Shown: positions 20,795-31,579, numbered from the stretch's first letter. The stretch: DNA of 64,000 nucleotides from Alitta virens (GCA_932294295.1 OW028583.1:581001-645000); one strand, 5' to 3'. Notes: a model not told the origin generated them from the letters alone. Numbers and translations: made by a program.

Positions 20795-21702
20795 CATTTG
20801 GTCTTAATAGTGAGGTGGTCATAATAGTGAGGTGGTCTTAATAGTGAGGTGGTCTTAATAGTGAGGTGGTTCTAATAGTGAGGTGGTTCTAATAGTGAGG
20901 TGGTCTTAATAGTGAGGTGGTCTTAATAGTGAGGTGGTCATAATAGTGAGGTGGTCTTAATAGTGAGGTGGTCTTAATAGTGAGGTGGTTCTAATAGTGA
21001 GGTGGCCTTAATAGTGAGGTGGTCTTAATAGTGAGGTGGTTCTAATAGTGAGGTGGTTCTAATAGTGAGGTGGTCTTAATAGTGAGGTGGTCATAATAGT
21101 GAGGTGGTCTTAATAGTGAGGTGGTCTTAATAGTGAGGTGGTTCTAATAGTGAGGTGGCCTTAATAGTGAGGTGGTCATAATAGTGAGGTGGTCTTAATA
21201 GTGAGGTGGTCTTAATAGTGAGGTGGTTCTAATAGTGAGGTGGTTCTAATAGTGAGGTGGTCATAATAGTGAGGTGGTCTTAATAGTGAGGTGGTCTTAA
21301 TAGTGAGGTGGTTCTAATAGTGAGGTGGCCTTAATAGTGAGGTGGTCATAATAGTGAGGTGGTCTTAATAGTGAGGTGGTCTTAATAGTGAGGTGGTTCT
21401 AATAGTGAGGTGGTTCTAATAGTGAGGTGGTCTTAATAGTGAGGTGGTCTTAATAGTGAGGTGGTCATAATAGTGAGGTGGTCTTAATAGTGAGGTGGTC
21501 TTAATAGTGAGGTGGTTCTAATAGTGAGGTGGCCTTAATAGTGAGGTGGTCTTAATAGTGAGGTGGTCGAAACAGTGAGGTAGTCTTCATAGTGAGGTGG
21601 TCTTCATAGTGAGGTGGTCTTAATAGTGAGGTGGTCTTATAAGTGAGGAGGTCTTAACTGCGAGGTGGTCTTAATAGTGAGGTGGTCTTAATAGTGAGGT
21701 AA
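20795..21702. repeat. 17-bp satellite array with higher-order repeats
   Basis: About 53 units of GGTCTTAATAGTGAGGT. Four unit types differ at three bases: L (GTCTTA), H (GTCATA), T (GTTCTA), C (GCCTTA). The order H-L-L-T-T and H-L-L-T-C recurs at least seven times, giving 85-bp blocks. The right edge (21555-21700) is more degenerate. Confidence 0.97.
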
Positions 21703-22344
21703 ACTATATGTTAAAAATACAGTTGATCCCACTAAGTTTAAGTCTTTCTCATACCTTACAACTTACTATTATCTTCCACAATCCATATAAGTCCATTCTA
21801 ATCCTACTGAGCTATAGCCTTTCTCAATTCTCACATCATCTTTCTATCATTCTTCATTTCACATGTTTTGCAGTGGCTGTGAAATGCCAATAGACCATTA
21901 ATGAACCCCAATTTGCATTCGATTCAAATGCCATTTGGCCATTCCAGCATTTCACTCTGCCCAGCAACAAATAATAGCCAAGCAGGGCTCTATTCAAAAC
22001 ATGATGGTTTTAGTAGTCCTAATTTTGATTGCTGCGTGCCTCATGCTATGACAAGTCCGCCCTATGTTCAAATGGCTCTTTCGCGTGTTTTGGGGTCAAT
22101 AGAACGATTCCGTTGCAACGGGCCAGCCCCTACTTCCGCTATCTGTCGGCCATATTGGTTGTGACCCGCCGCTAGTACAGTACAGCACGAGAACCGTCGA
22201 ATAATTAGTGGGAACAGAACCCCATCCAAATGTACTGCTCTATACTGCCCAGGAAGAACTCTGGACAAGTAGGCTATTATTCATTGATGGGCTAATCAAA
22301 TTCATTGGACAGAGTTAGACAGAATGGCTTGCAAATATATATAT
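21703..22344. other. Unique sequence, no gene recognised
   Basis: The 21900-22270 part has higher GC and CpG, with overlapping frames of 87 (plus) and 66 (minus) codons. Neither shows a known domain. Confidence 0.5.
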
Positions 22345-22462
22345 ATGTAAATAGGTAGATAGGTAGATAGATGGATAAATGGATAGATATATAGATAGAT
22401 ATACAGATAGTTAGGTAGATAGATAGATAGGTAGATAGGTAGATATAGATAGATAGATCATT
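22345..22462. repeat. (GATA)n microsatellite
   Basis: GATA/GGTA units, interrupted. Confidence 0.93.
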
Positions 22463-22488
22463 TGTGACCTCTACATGTCTATAAAAAT

Positions 22489-22565
22489 CGGACTGACTGA
22501 CTGACTGACAGACTAATTGACTGACTGACTGACAGACTAATTGACTGACTGACTGACTGACTGAC
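22489..22565. repeat. (GACT)n microsatellite
   Basis: GACTGACT units with two CAGACTAATT interruptions. Confidence 0.93.
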
Positions 22566-22625
22566 TATTTCAGACCAATTACAGACAGAGCAGACAGATT
22601 GACAGGCAACACAACCAGACAGTTT

Positions 22626-22705
22626 TACCTCTCTATTAAGACCACCTCACCATTAAGACAGTAATATTTGCACCAAGGGTGGTCTTAATGGCCAGGTTCC
22701 ACTGT
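22626..22705. repeat. Facing inverted motif ends, possible short transposon end
   Basis: CTCTCTATTAAGACCACCTC and CCATTAAGACAG face GGTGGTCTTAATGGCC and AGGTTCCACTG. The minus strand ends CAGTGGAACCTGGCC, like a pogo/Tigger-type terminus. Confidence 0.55.
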
Positions 22706-23021
22706 GATACTTTAAACAATAACTTAATTGCATATTTATTTTATTATCAGTTGTGACTAATAAAGCATAAAGTATAATGCATAGCTCGTAAGATATCACT
22801 AAAGTTTGTGCAAGTCTGCTTATGTAGGCACTTGTATTTGGCACTTTGGCACTTTTGGCAGGTGAAAGACATCCAACAGAGTATTGCAATTGAACACCTG
22901 ATACCCCAGCAGCCGCAAGGGTCGATGGGAAGACTCTCTTAGATTAATCTTATGTAATATGATGTCACCAATTGATTCTGCCGGCAGTGTTTGTGTTAAG
23001 TGCATTAAATTGCAGTGCCTT

Positions 23022-23190
23022 GTCTCAAAGTTACTGGGTCTGAAGCTTAGTCAGCTTATATGACCAGCTGCAAGCAGATGTAATGATGAGATGATAAGGC
23101 TGCTGGTTGGAGTCAACACAGTACACATTTACCCCATGGGTGGGGGGGATTTTTACTTGGCGCAGCATAGCCACATAGTACAAGGCACTG
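23022..23190 (-). mobile_element. SINE-B body feeding the 195-bp array
   Basis: Reverse copy from GTCTCAAAGTTACTGGGTCTG to ACATAGTACAAGGCACTG. Everything right of CTGCAAGC (23068) became part of the tandem unit described for the 195-bp array. Confidence 0.87.
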
Positions 23191-23800
23191 TTGCAATATA
23201 AATGACGGTGTTTATTTAAGGGCAAAGATTATTGATGAGGCAGTATTGTGCTTTTAAATAAATCTGCAAGCTCATGTAATGATGAGATGATAAGGCTGCT
23301 GCTTGGAGTCCACACAGTACACATTTACCCCATGGGTGGGGGGATTTTTACTTGGCGCAGCATAGCCACATAGTACAAGGCACTGTTGCAATATAAATGA
23401 CGGTGTTTATTTAAGGGCAAAGATTATTGATGAGGCAGTATTGTGCTTTTAAATAAATCTGCAAGCTCATGTAATGATGAGATGATAAGGCTGCTGCTTG
23501 GAGTCCACACAGTACACATTTACCCCATGGGTGGGGGGATTTTTACTTGGCGCAGCATAGCCACATAGTACAAGGCACTGTTGCAATATAAATGACGGTG
23601 TTTATTTAAGGGCAAAGATTATTGATGAGGCAGTATTGTGCTTTTAAATAAATCTGCAAGCTCATGTAATGATGAGATGATAAGGCTGCTGCTTGGAGTC
23701 CACACAGTACACATTTACCCCATGGGTGGGGGGATTTTTACTTGGCGCAGCATAGCCACATAGTACAAGGCACTGTTGCAATATAAATTATGGTCTTTAT
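23068..23800. repeat. 195-bp tandem array built from SINE-B plus adjacent sequence
   Basis: Nearly identical units start at CTGCAAGC at 23068, 23264, 23459 and 23654 (period 195-196). Each unit holds about 120 bp of minus-strand SINE-B and about 75 bp of flanking sequence (ATAAATGACGGTG...AATAAATCTGC). The last unit decays after ATAAATTATGGTC. The shared CTGCAAGC at the junction suggests the first duplication used this 8-bp microhomology. Confidence 0.95.
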
Positions 23801-24258
23801 TTAAGAGCAAAGTTTTAAATAAAAGTAGTTAATTTGTTTGTAAACCGTTGGGATCGACTGTATATAAACACAGTAGACATAAAGACAGCACAGACATTCA
23901 CAAGCTCACAGACAGACAGACGTTCAGAGGCTGATCTACAGACAGCCAGCAGTGTTCAACTGACCTAGAGTGTCCATAACTCATGGCGGCAGAGCAGCCT
24001 TCTGACTCCCTGCCATATTAGAAGTTGTTTAGGCTGAGAGAATCAATAACATTGTTTGTAAATAGCCAAGGGGGTTGTTTAGTGGGGTGTTGATGTGCTC
24101 AAGGTTGTCTAATTCTTGCAAACAAACTAATTCAAAAGCCACTGAGAGGGCTTGGCAGTTCAGCCTCCAGGGGGAGAAGATATTTGTTCCAAGGTGCTCA
24201 TTTCAATCTACTCAACTTTCAAACTTTCATTTTCTGTTAAATAAAATGACAATCTTAC
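23801..24258. other. No gene recognised
   Basis: Unique sequence with a short ACAGACAGACAG stretch near 23905-23945. Confidence 0.55.
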
Positions 24259-24370
24259 TGCCTCAATGCTACTGAAGCTTAGCCAGCTGATATGACCAAC
24301 TGCAGGCAGATGTAATGAGGAGATGATAAGGCTGCTGCTTGGAGTCCACACCATGTTACATATTTACCCA
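24259..24370 (-). mobile_element. SINE-B fragment
   Basis: TGCCTCAATGCTACTGAAGCTTAGCC through GATGATAAGGCTGCTGCTTG to ACATATTTACCC; truncated before the core. Confidence 0.83.
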
Positions 24371-24460
24371 TTATAATGAATTCTTAGACAATTTCTTCAA
24401 TATATACATTCACTGAATGAGTCAAATTGCCAAAATCTAAACCATAGGGTTAAATCATAA

Positions 24461-24510
24461 CATAGTGTGGACTCCAAGCCTATCATCTCATCATTACATC
24501 TGATTGATTT
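24461..24510 (+). mobile_element. SINE-B short fragment
   Basis: ATAGTGTGGACTCCAAGCC followed by TATCATCTCATCATTACATC only. Confidence 0.65.
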
Positions 24511-24747
24511 CAGCCCTGCAGCACTGATGCGATACAATATGAACTGTAACACTTTCGTGAATAGATTATTTCCTTCACTGAATCAAATAAATTGAAGGGT
24601 CTTTCAGTTGAAGGCAGACGTAATGAGCATCTAGTCCCATTCATTTAAGGTCACATGGTGCATGCGCTTCCCATCATGCACTTGCCACACGCATGCAACA
24701 TGTTATCGGCATGGCTATCTCGCAGAAAATTGACATGTCCAAGCTGA

Positions 24748-25116
24748 TTGGTCAATCGCATGTCAAGTGACCATGCAGTCATCTGCGACTGGCTGCTGAA
24801 GACGCTTTGCTTTCTTTGTGCGGCTGCCGAAATCTCACCGAAAGTCTCACCGATGTCTCACCGATATCTCGTGCACCTTGCGGTTTCGGGTTCTTTGCGA
24901 GAGAATGGATGTGAGTTCGGCCGAGAGTTGAGAAGAGACATTAAAGAGGGGCAGATGTCATTCGAGTTGACAAACTTGCGGCTAAAGGCATTCCCGCATG
25001 CCATGAGCCCGTCTTTGCTGAGAGAAGCAGACATTTGTCTTTGGTTCTTACAACAAGCAAACAACAAGGATTCTTCGCAAGCATACAAGTTGCTTTCATG
25101 GTACTTCACCATATAG
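24748..25116 (+). CDS. Open frame of uncertain status, 122 codons
   Basis: The longest open frame here that is not made of tandem or simple repeats. The product has a run with mixed charge and hydrophobic composition (ELRRDIKEGQMSFELTNLRL) and no recognisable domain, signal peptide or membrane segment. It starts in a stretch with higher GC than its neighbours. There is no splice or codon-bias evidence, and an antisense frame of 91 codons overlaps it. It may be chance, an exon, or a decayed element. Confidence 0.15.
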   Translation: MVNRMSSDHAVICDWLLKTLCFLCAAAEISPKVSPMSHRYLVHLAVSGSLRENGCEFGRELRRDIKEGQMSFELTNLRLKAFPHAMSPSLLREADICLWFLQQANNKDSSQAYKLLSWYFTI

Positions 25117-25445
25117 CACATGCTAGAAAACACACAGGCAGGCCATAGTCATCCTGGTCCTTCAGGTTTTTATACAAATTCACATTGCAAGGCACAATAC
25201 CAAAGCTGTGAAAGATATCAGTATACTTATTGTACAGTCAGGTTAAATTTAGGGAGACAATTTCTGATTTCAGCATAAATCCAGGCTGTAAGTGAAATAT
25301 TTTATAAAATATGGCATTGAATATGTGTGATACATTTGTATATAGGCCCTAGTAAGATCAAAGTTACTGAGATGATTTTTTTATTTCAATACTTATCCAA
25401 ATATTATAAGGATTATTTAAGTAAAAATTATTTATCTATCTTGCT

Positions 25446-25612
25446 AATCAACCCTCGATAGTGGCAAGAACTTGCCTTAGAGGGCTGCACTTTCCACACT
25501 ATCTATCTGTCTGTCTGTCTGTATATCTATCTATCTATCTATCAATCTATTCTATCTCTCTCTTTCTCTCTATATTTCTCTCTTTCTATCTATCTATCTA
25601 TCTATCTATTTT
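25446..25612 (+). mobile_element. Repeat G: hairpin end plus (ATCT)n tail
   Basis: AATCAACCCTCGATAGTGG, hairpin GGCAAGAACTTGCC, GAGGGCTGCACTTTCC and then a long ATCT/CTGT/CTCT tail. Second copy of the unit at 2542. Confidence 0.6.
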
Positions 25613-26081
25613 CATACCTCGAAACCAGTAACAACGTTAAATATAAGGCATATATCGATGAAATCACTAGCTATTTCTGTACCTCTCAACCAGATTAACT
25701 GACAATAGCTGGCTGTAGACTCGCTATCACCATAGACACAGGCTGGGTATCACCAAAAACCATCAGCCAAAACCAACAATATCTGTGGTGATGCAGCGCT
25801 GAACCTAATCGGGCTGTCTCCATTCGAGCAGATAGGAGAATTGCCTGTTGGAAATTTGTGCAGGAATAAGCCAAGCTTAAACTATAATGGGAGTTGATTT
25901 GTCAGTTGAAAAGAGATGCTGGGTCCTCATCACAGCCCAATATCTCATTTCCCTTTCTCAATATCTCAATATCTCAATACAGTGCGGCTGAATGTGGCCT
26001 GTAATTGCACTTAAAAACAGGAAAATGGCATCTCCTTTAAGGGTGCTGCTTCACCGTAATGTGTCGACCGAGTGCAAATGA
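25613..26081. other. No feature recognised
   Basis: Unique sequence; a short AATATCTC repeat near 25950-25978. Confidence 0.6.
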
Positions 26082-26511
26082 CACCGAAATAATTGTGCCT
26101 CGAATGAACGTTGTAATACAACAAAGACATCCTAGAATCTCCTAGAATTACCATAATTGCCAAATAAATGATTTGTTTATTATATTATTATGTTGTAAAT
26201 TCCAGAAAATATACGAAATGTGCACACTTTTAAAAAAAGTTTAAAAACTTAACTTTTCAGAGATGCATATGAACATTAACTTTTATCAAATGTGATCTCA
26301 TCGATTTTCATCAATTTACATTTACATTATACATCTATTTTAATTTATTTCTTTAATATTTATATAATAATATTTAATAATAATAATAATTTGTAAAGCA
26401 TGTATTTCTTATCTAATTAGACTAGTCAGTGCAATATAACTGCCCTTGATGCTCAATATTGGTTACCCAGCCATGGCACTGATGTGTACTCAAAGTGGCT
26501 CCAAGATCACA
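26082..26511 (+). mobile_element. Decayed non-LTR retrotransposon 3' end, copy 1
   Basis: Direct repeat of 28291-28747 with substitutions and small indels. It carries the remains of a reverse-transcriptase C-terminus (see 26202) followed by an AT-rich 3' untranslated part ending near GTGGCTCCAAGATCAC. No upstream reverse-transcriptase domain is present, so it is 5'-truncated. Confidence 0.65.
26202..26279 (+). pseudogene. Reverse-transcriptase C-terminal remnant
   Basis: One frame reads PENIRNVHTFKKSLKT, stop, LFRDAY. The pattern (sF)K..LKT.LF is what I know from the C-termini of many non-LTR reverse transcriptases. There is one internal stop, and 9 bp are missing compared with 28419. Non-functional. 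Confidence 0.5.
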
Positions 26512-26526
26512 AAAGAATTCCTTCAT

Positions 26527-26716
26527 TGAGAGGGCAGGGGCCTAGCTCAGTGGTAGCGCTCTGGGCTTTCAACCGCTGGGTCCCGGGTTCGATTCCCGGT
26601 CGAGCCTATGTTGGATGGCTGTTTCATCCTTCGTCTCATTGCCATGGTCCCTGCCTGTCCTAATTTGCCCAACAGGTGCAGAAATACAGGACGTAAAGCC
26701 CTAATCACACACACAC
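26527..26716 (+). mobile_element. SINE-A copy 10
   Basis: Full-length copy with a short (AC)n tail. Target-site duplication ATTCCTTCAT at 26517-26526 and 26717-26726. It lies a few bases beyond the 3' end of a decayed non-LTR element copy (26082-26511). Confidence 0.93.
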
Positions 26717-26977
26717 ATTCCTTCATCGCTCCAATTCTTGAGAGAAATGACTACGATATCCCTGGAATTATGGACTCTAATCATACTCAATTTGCACAGC
26801 AAAAAGACTTATGATAAAATAGAAGACAATAAGATATCTGTTATTTAGGAGACTTTAATTTGACGTTTTATTCTCTGAAGTATTTTCTCATTTAAATTGG
26901 AGAGCACTGACTGTTGTATGCATACATATAAGGTACTGCATGAAATCCTCCTTTTTGAATGATGACGTACTATTGAC

Positions 26978-27398
26978 ACAGTATTTTATTCTATTCTATT
27001 CTTTTATATTCTGTTCTGTTCTGCTATATTCTATTCTGTTCTATTCTATTTATTCTATTCTGTTCTATTCCATTCTGTTCTGTTATATTCTACTCTGTCC
27101 TATTCTTTTCTATTTATTCTGTTCTATTCTATTCTGTTCTATTCTGTTCGGTTGTTCTTTTCTATTCTGTTCTATTCTATTTATTACATTCTGTTTTATT
27201 CTGTTCTATTCTGTTCTATTCTATTGTATTATATTCTGTTCTGTTCTATTATATTCTGTTCTATTCTATTATGTACTATTCTATTATTTTCTATTCTGTT
27301 CTATTCTGTTCAATTCTTTTATATTCTATTCTATGCTGTTCTCTTCTATTCTGTTCTATTCTATCATATTCTATTCTATCCTATTCTATTATATTCTA
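26978..27398. repeat. (TTCTR)n pentamer array
   Basis: About 420 bp of TTCTA and TTCTG units on a strand almost free of C outside the unit. Frames through it encode only F/Y/S/L/C repeats. Confidence 0.95.
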
Positions 27399-28290
27399 GC
27401 AACAGACCACCCAGATTCACCACTGGAGATGGAGGGGTATCTTTGAGCTTCACTGGATTTTCTTGAACATTTATTGATTAAAAAGTTTTGCCGGAACTCC
27501 GGAGAGGTGGCAGCACTGTTTGGGGTGTATTGTTGCGTAATACGTATGGATGATGGATGAGGGGCTAACACACTCTACTGGTCTGCTTCTATCTCTGGTC
27601 TTGTCTCCTTGGTTGCTGTGGATTTATTGATCTACCCTGATCTATTTTTCTACTTTGTGTTGTTATTTTTTTAGTCCAATGCAACTTTTTAATTTTTTTT
27701 TTAGAATTTATGTACATTTTTTTCCAATCCCGATTAGCTGATCCGCTGTGTGGAATTGTGACGTCATCAAACTCAATTGCCCCCAATCGATTGTGTCTCG
27801 TTTTGAAGCTGCACAACGGCAGTCTAATGGGGATTGTTGTGGTGGGCGATAATAGGGAATGCGGATGAGCGATAAAACGTGAAGTTGTCAATGACTCAAA
27901 TCTAGAGGAAATAAAGGCACCCCATCCGAAGCTAGGGGTCATGGGGTTACCCCAGGAAGGGTTTATTGGGTCACTGGTCCATTTGATCTTCCTGGCAATG
28001 CACTGAGGTCACCCCGGAGCCCAGAAATCCCTAGAAATCCCTAGAAGTCATGGGTGGTCATGATTGGTTTGTTTTGGTTGACAAGGGTCTACTTTGCTCA
28101 CTGTGCAGTTGATAAATTTGTGAGTCACCAATCAACCACAAATTGTACAATAATTCAAATTGCAGCATGTTCAATAATTCTAAATAATAATTAAATTCAC
28201 AGCACAAATTATGGCTAGAATTATTTTTAGATTTGCATCAAAAGTTCTTGGAAGTGATCTCATAACTCTGGCCTTCAGTATATACATTAG
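27399..28290. other. No gene recognised
   Basis: One minus-strand frame of 117 codons (27589-27942) runs through a T-rich stretch and encodes a low-complexity K-rich end. No domain recognised, so I do not call it. Confidence 0.5.
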
Positions 28291-28747
28291 CATCGAAATA
28301 ATTTTGCCTTGAATGAACGTTGTAATACAATAGCAAAGGCCTTCAAAAATGTTATCTCCTAGAATCACCATAATTGCCAAATAAATGATTTGTTTATTAT
28401 ATTATTATGTTGTAAATTCCAGAAAATATACGAACTGTTCCAAATGTGGACACTTTTAAAAAACGTTTAAAAACTAAACTTTTTAGAGATGCATATGGAA
28501 ATTAACTTTTATCAAATGTGATCTCATCGATTTTCATCAATTTACATTTACATTATACATCTATTTTAATTTATTTCTTTAATAATTATTTAATAATATT
28601 TAATAATAATAATAATAATTTGTTAAGCATGTATTTCTTATCTAATCAGACAAGTCAGTGCAATATAACTGCCCTTGATGCTTCATACTCAATATTGGTT
28701 ACCCAGCCATGGCACTGATGTGTACTCAAAGTGGCTCCAAAATCACA
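28291..28747 (+). mobile_element. Decayed non-LTR retrotransposon 3' end, copy 2
   Basis: Same segment as 26082-26511. It has a longer AAT run (about 28595-28620) and about 9 bp more in the coding remnant. The pair could be two separate 5'-truncated insertions or one segmental duplication of the local region. Confidence 0.65.
28419..28505 (+). pseudogene. Reverse-transcriptase C-terminal remnant
   Basis: The open frame PENIRTVPNVDTF then KKRLKTKLFRDAYGN and a stop matches the usual tail of CR1/L2/Jockey-like reverse transcriptases (.P..IR....SFK..LKTHLF). A stop codon lies shortly upstream, and no catalytic domain precedes it. The clade cannot be told from this piece. Confidence 0.6.
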
Positions 28748-29040
28748 CAGTCTGTCACTTCAATTCGACATGGATCAACGAAATTCTGTGGCTGCTGTTA
28801 TCTAGTGCTATTTGAGTCAATATTACTGATAAAAAAGGGTGCTACTTTGAGTGTCAATATAAAATTGCAAGACCTACTGTGTAATTTCCAAGTGCCATAT
28901 TTTCAGTATACATCCTTGTTCAATATAAACAAAATCCTGAATTATAATGACGGAAATCTGTTAATTTATCCAAACTAGAACATCTTTATGAGCAAATTGA
29001 TAGAAGTTGATTTAGTAAAATGAATAAAGATTTTATTCAG

Positions 29041-29545
29041 ACGCTCTTCGTGAGCTACATCTCAGCTGCTGCCGGATGTCGATCGCATGAGACGTTAAAA
29101 TTGGAGGTGCCTTGTACTCGGTGTCTATGCTGAGGCAAGTAAAAGACCCTACCCATGGGGTAAATGTATACCATGGTGTGGACTCCAAGCAGCAGCCTTA
29201 TCATCTCATCATTACGTCTGCCTCTGGCAGCTGGTCATATAAGCTGACTAAGCTTCAGACCCATGGAAGTAGCATTGAGATATAAATTGGAGGTGCCTTG
29301 AACTCGGTGTCTATGCTGAGGCAAGTAAAAGACCCTACCCATGGGGTAAATGTGTACCGTGGTGTGGACTCCTAGCAGACTATCATCTAGCTGGTCATAT
29401 AAGCTAACTAAGCTTCAGACCCTGGAGGTGTCTTGGACTCGGTGACTATGATGAGGCAAGTATACCGTGGTGTGGACTCCTAGCAGACTATCATCTCATT
29501 ATTACACCTGCCTGTAGCTGGTCATATAAGCACTAAGCTTCAGAC
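29041..29545 (+). mobile_element. SINE-B, three tandem bodies
   Basis: The first body (29041-29284) starts at GCTCTTCGTGAGCTACATCTC just after the lost head and ends at AAGTAGCATTGAGATA. Two shorter bodies follow head to tail: 29285-29421 (AATTGGAGGTGCCTTGAACTC to CTTCAGACCC) and 29422-29545 (TGGAGGTGTCTTGGACTC to CTTCAGACC). The last two share GACTCCTAGCAGACTATCATC, so they duplicated from each other. Confidence 0.85.
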
Positions 29546-30315
29546 CAGTGCCCTAGTGTATAGCAGTTTATTTATTTTTTGCCCCATCAGTGAGCAAATC
29601 AATAAATTATGCAAATATAGCTTTAAAAAACGGTAGAATCAATCAGTCAATCAATTTTTTAAGTGCATTTATGACATAGCCTACATAAATTTTATTTATT
29701 TATCTTTACCAGAGGGCTACTGCCTCGCCTTAAATGTCAACAAGCTTCGATGTCAGAAGGCAATTAAAGACATGATGAAGGGCTGTGGTGAGATCATGAC
29801 TTATTGAAAGCCAACATGGAGAGCTTGTTCATCTGCATTCTCTAAATATTTGATGATTTGTTTTGGCTCTAGAGTCTCTGACATTACATGAACTTTCTCG
29901 CTTTTTTAATTGAGAGGAGAGATCGAAAAAAATGGAGAGTTTTGTTGTCAGAATGGCTAATGGCCCACTCCACGATCGCTTCTGTGTACAGCCAAGTAGA
30001 GGGTCTAAAAGTCTATAATGCAATACATTAATAACAGTATATGACTTAAAAAAATTGTATGCACCTGAAGTATATTTTTGAAGCCTCAAGCATGCAGTTA
30101 TTTATCCAAGAAATTACTAATAAATAATTACAGTGAAGTAATTTGATGACATTAAATTACTGACCGGAATTACTTGCAGCTACCTGACAATATTTATATT
30201 ATTTCTTTACTTAAAATTAACATATTCTCTTCATGATTTGTTTATTTTTAATTCCACTAATTTTCCATTTAATTCCTCACAGTTTTCCGCATGAGATATT
30301 TTACTTTAACTTCCA
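29546..30315. other. AT-rich, no gene recognised
   Basis: Unique sequence; a possible retrotransposon tail around 29690 (TTTATTTATTTATC) is too short to call. Confidence 0.5.
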
Positions 30316-30448
30316 TTGTGACTATACAGTGTGACTATACAGTGTGTTTACACAGTGTAACTATAAAGTGTAACTATACAGTGTAACTATGTAGTGTAAC
30401 TATACAGTGTAACTATACAGTGTAACTATACAGTGTAACTATACAGTG
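30316..30448. repeat. 13-bp minisatellite
   Basis: About ten units of ACAGTGTAACTAT with small variants (GTGACTAT, GTGTTTAC, AAAGTG, GTAGTG). Confidence 0.95.
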
Positions 30449-30690
30449 AATCTCCAGGCATTTCAACAAATTCAAGGACAATTCAATCTATTTTTGACCT
30501 TATCAACTTCAAATAACTTTTTTCTCTGTTATTTCAAGAACAATTTAACCTTGCCATAAGAATATTTCACCTTGAAACTACCTATACATCATTGTCCATA
30601 TAAACGTCCGATAAAACCTCATTTAAAATATGAGCCTCACATTACTTTTAGAAGAATAATCAATATAAATGAATTTGTCATTATAAATGG

Positions 30691-30876
30691 AGGGCGGGGG
30701 CCTAGGTCAGAGATAGCGCTCTGGGCTTCCAACCGCTGGGTCCCGGGTTCGATTCCCAGTCGAGCCTAAGTTGGATGGCTGTTTCATCCTTCATCTCATT
30801 GCCATGATCTCTGCCTGTCCTAATTAGCCCAACTGGTGCAGAAGTATAGGACGTAAATCCCTAATCCCACACACAC
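30691..30876 (+). mobile_element. SINE-A copy 11
   Basis: Full-length copy with an altered A box (CTAGGTCAGAGATAGCGC). Perfect 13-bp target-site duplication TCATTATAAATGG at 30678-30690 and 30877-30889. Confidence 0.93.
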
Positions 30877-30889
30877 TCATTATAAATGG

Positions 30890-31579
30890 CGTCAGAAACC
30901 ACAGCAGTCATTTATAACAGTTTCATATCGCTGCGTTTACTTAGAGTTATAACTGAAAAACCATACCACAGTCACCTAAATCCATATCTCTTAGTTAATT
31001 TCTTACAAATGATACAAATATTATATTGGAGGCAATGATATTATAAATGATTTTCAATTAATAATAATTTGATATATAGCTATTAATCCAGCATTTCTTA
31101 TTTTACTGAATACGTAGATTAAAATTTCAAAAATACATTAGAAGTAGGCATAAATATATGCATTTCACATTGGTCAAGTCATGCCACGCCTGTCTGAAAT
31201 ACATGACCAATGCTGTTCTAATCCATTCCACAATATTGCTTACAGGCTTGGCGGTATTCCTTTTGGCCAGGCCAAGAACAATAGGGGTAACAATAGGCCA
31301 CATGGCGGACCCTTGCAGAATTCCTTTGGGTCATGAAGTATGTATTAGACCCTGAGACCGAATCACTGCCTTGCATTCATGCTCCCTGGGTATTGGCAAA
31401 TAGTTCCTCATGTATTCATGCGCTGCTTGTAACCCATAGCAACTGGTCCACGTGGTCTAGTTAGATTCTTTACCACTAGAGGGGCGTTAAGGATTATCTG
31501 TAGCTTCAAATTAAAGTTCTATATGGTTCAAAATTAAAGGGAACAGCTAACAATTATGAGTGGAAGTCACCTTTATGAT
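30890..31579. other. No gene recognised
   Basis: Unique AT-rich sequence. CCACTAGAGGGGCG near 31455 is close to a CTCF core but has one extra G. Confidence 0.5.

Noticed and set aside
20795..21702. Centromeric satellite
   Set aside because: The array is under 1 kb and surrounded by SINEs and unique sequence; its higher-order structure alone is not evidence for a centromere.
26940..27466. 168- and 104-codon frames rich in F, Y, L and S
   Set aside because: They are products of the TTCTA/TTCTG pentamer array.
28291..28747. Functional retrotransposon
   Set aside because: Only the last codons of a reverse-transcriptase-like frame and a 3' untranslated region remain; no endonuclease or catalytic domain is found nearby on either strand.
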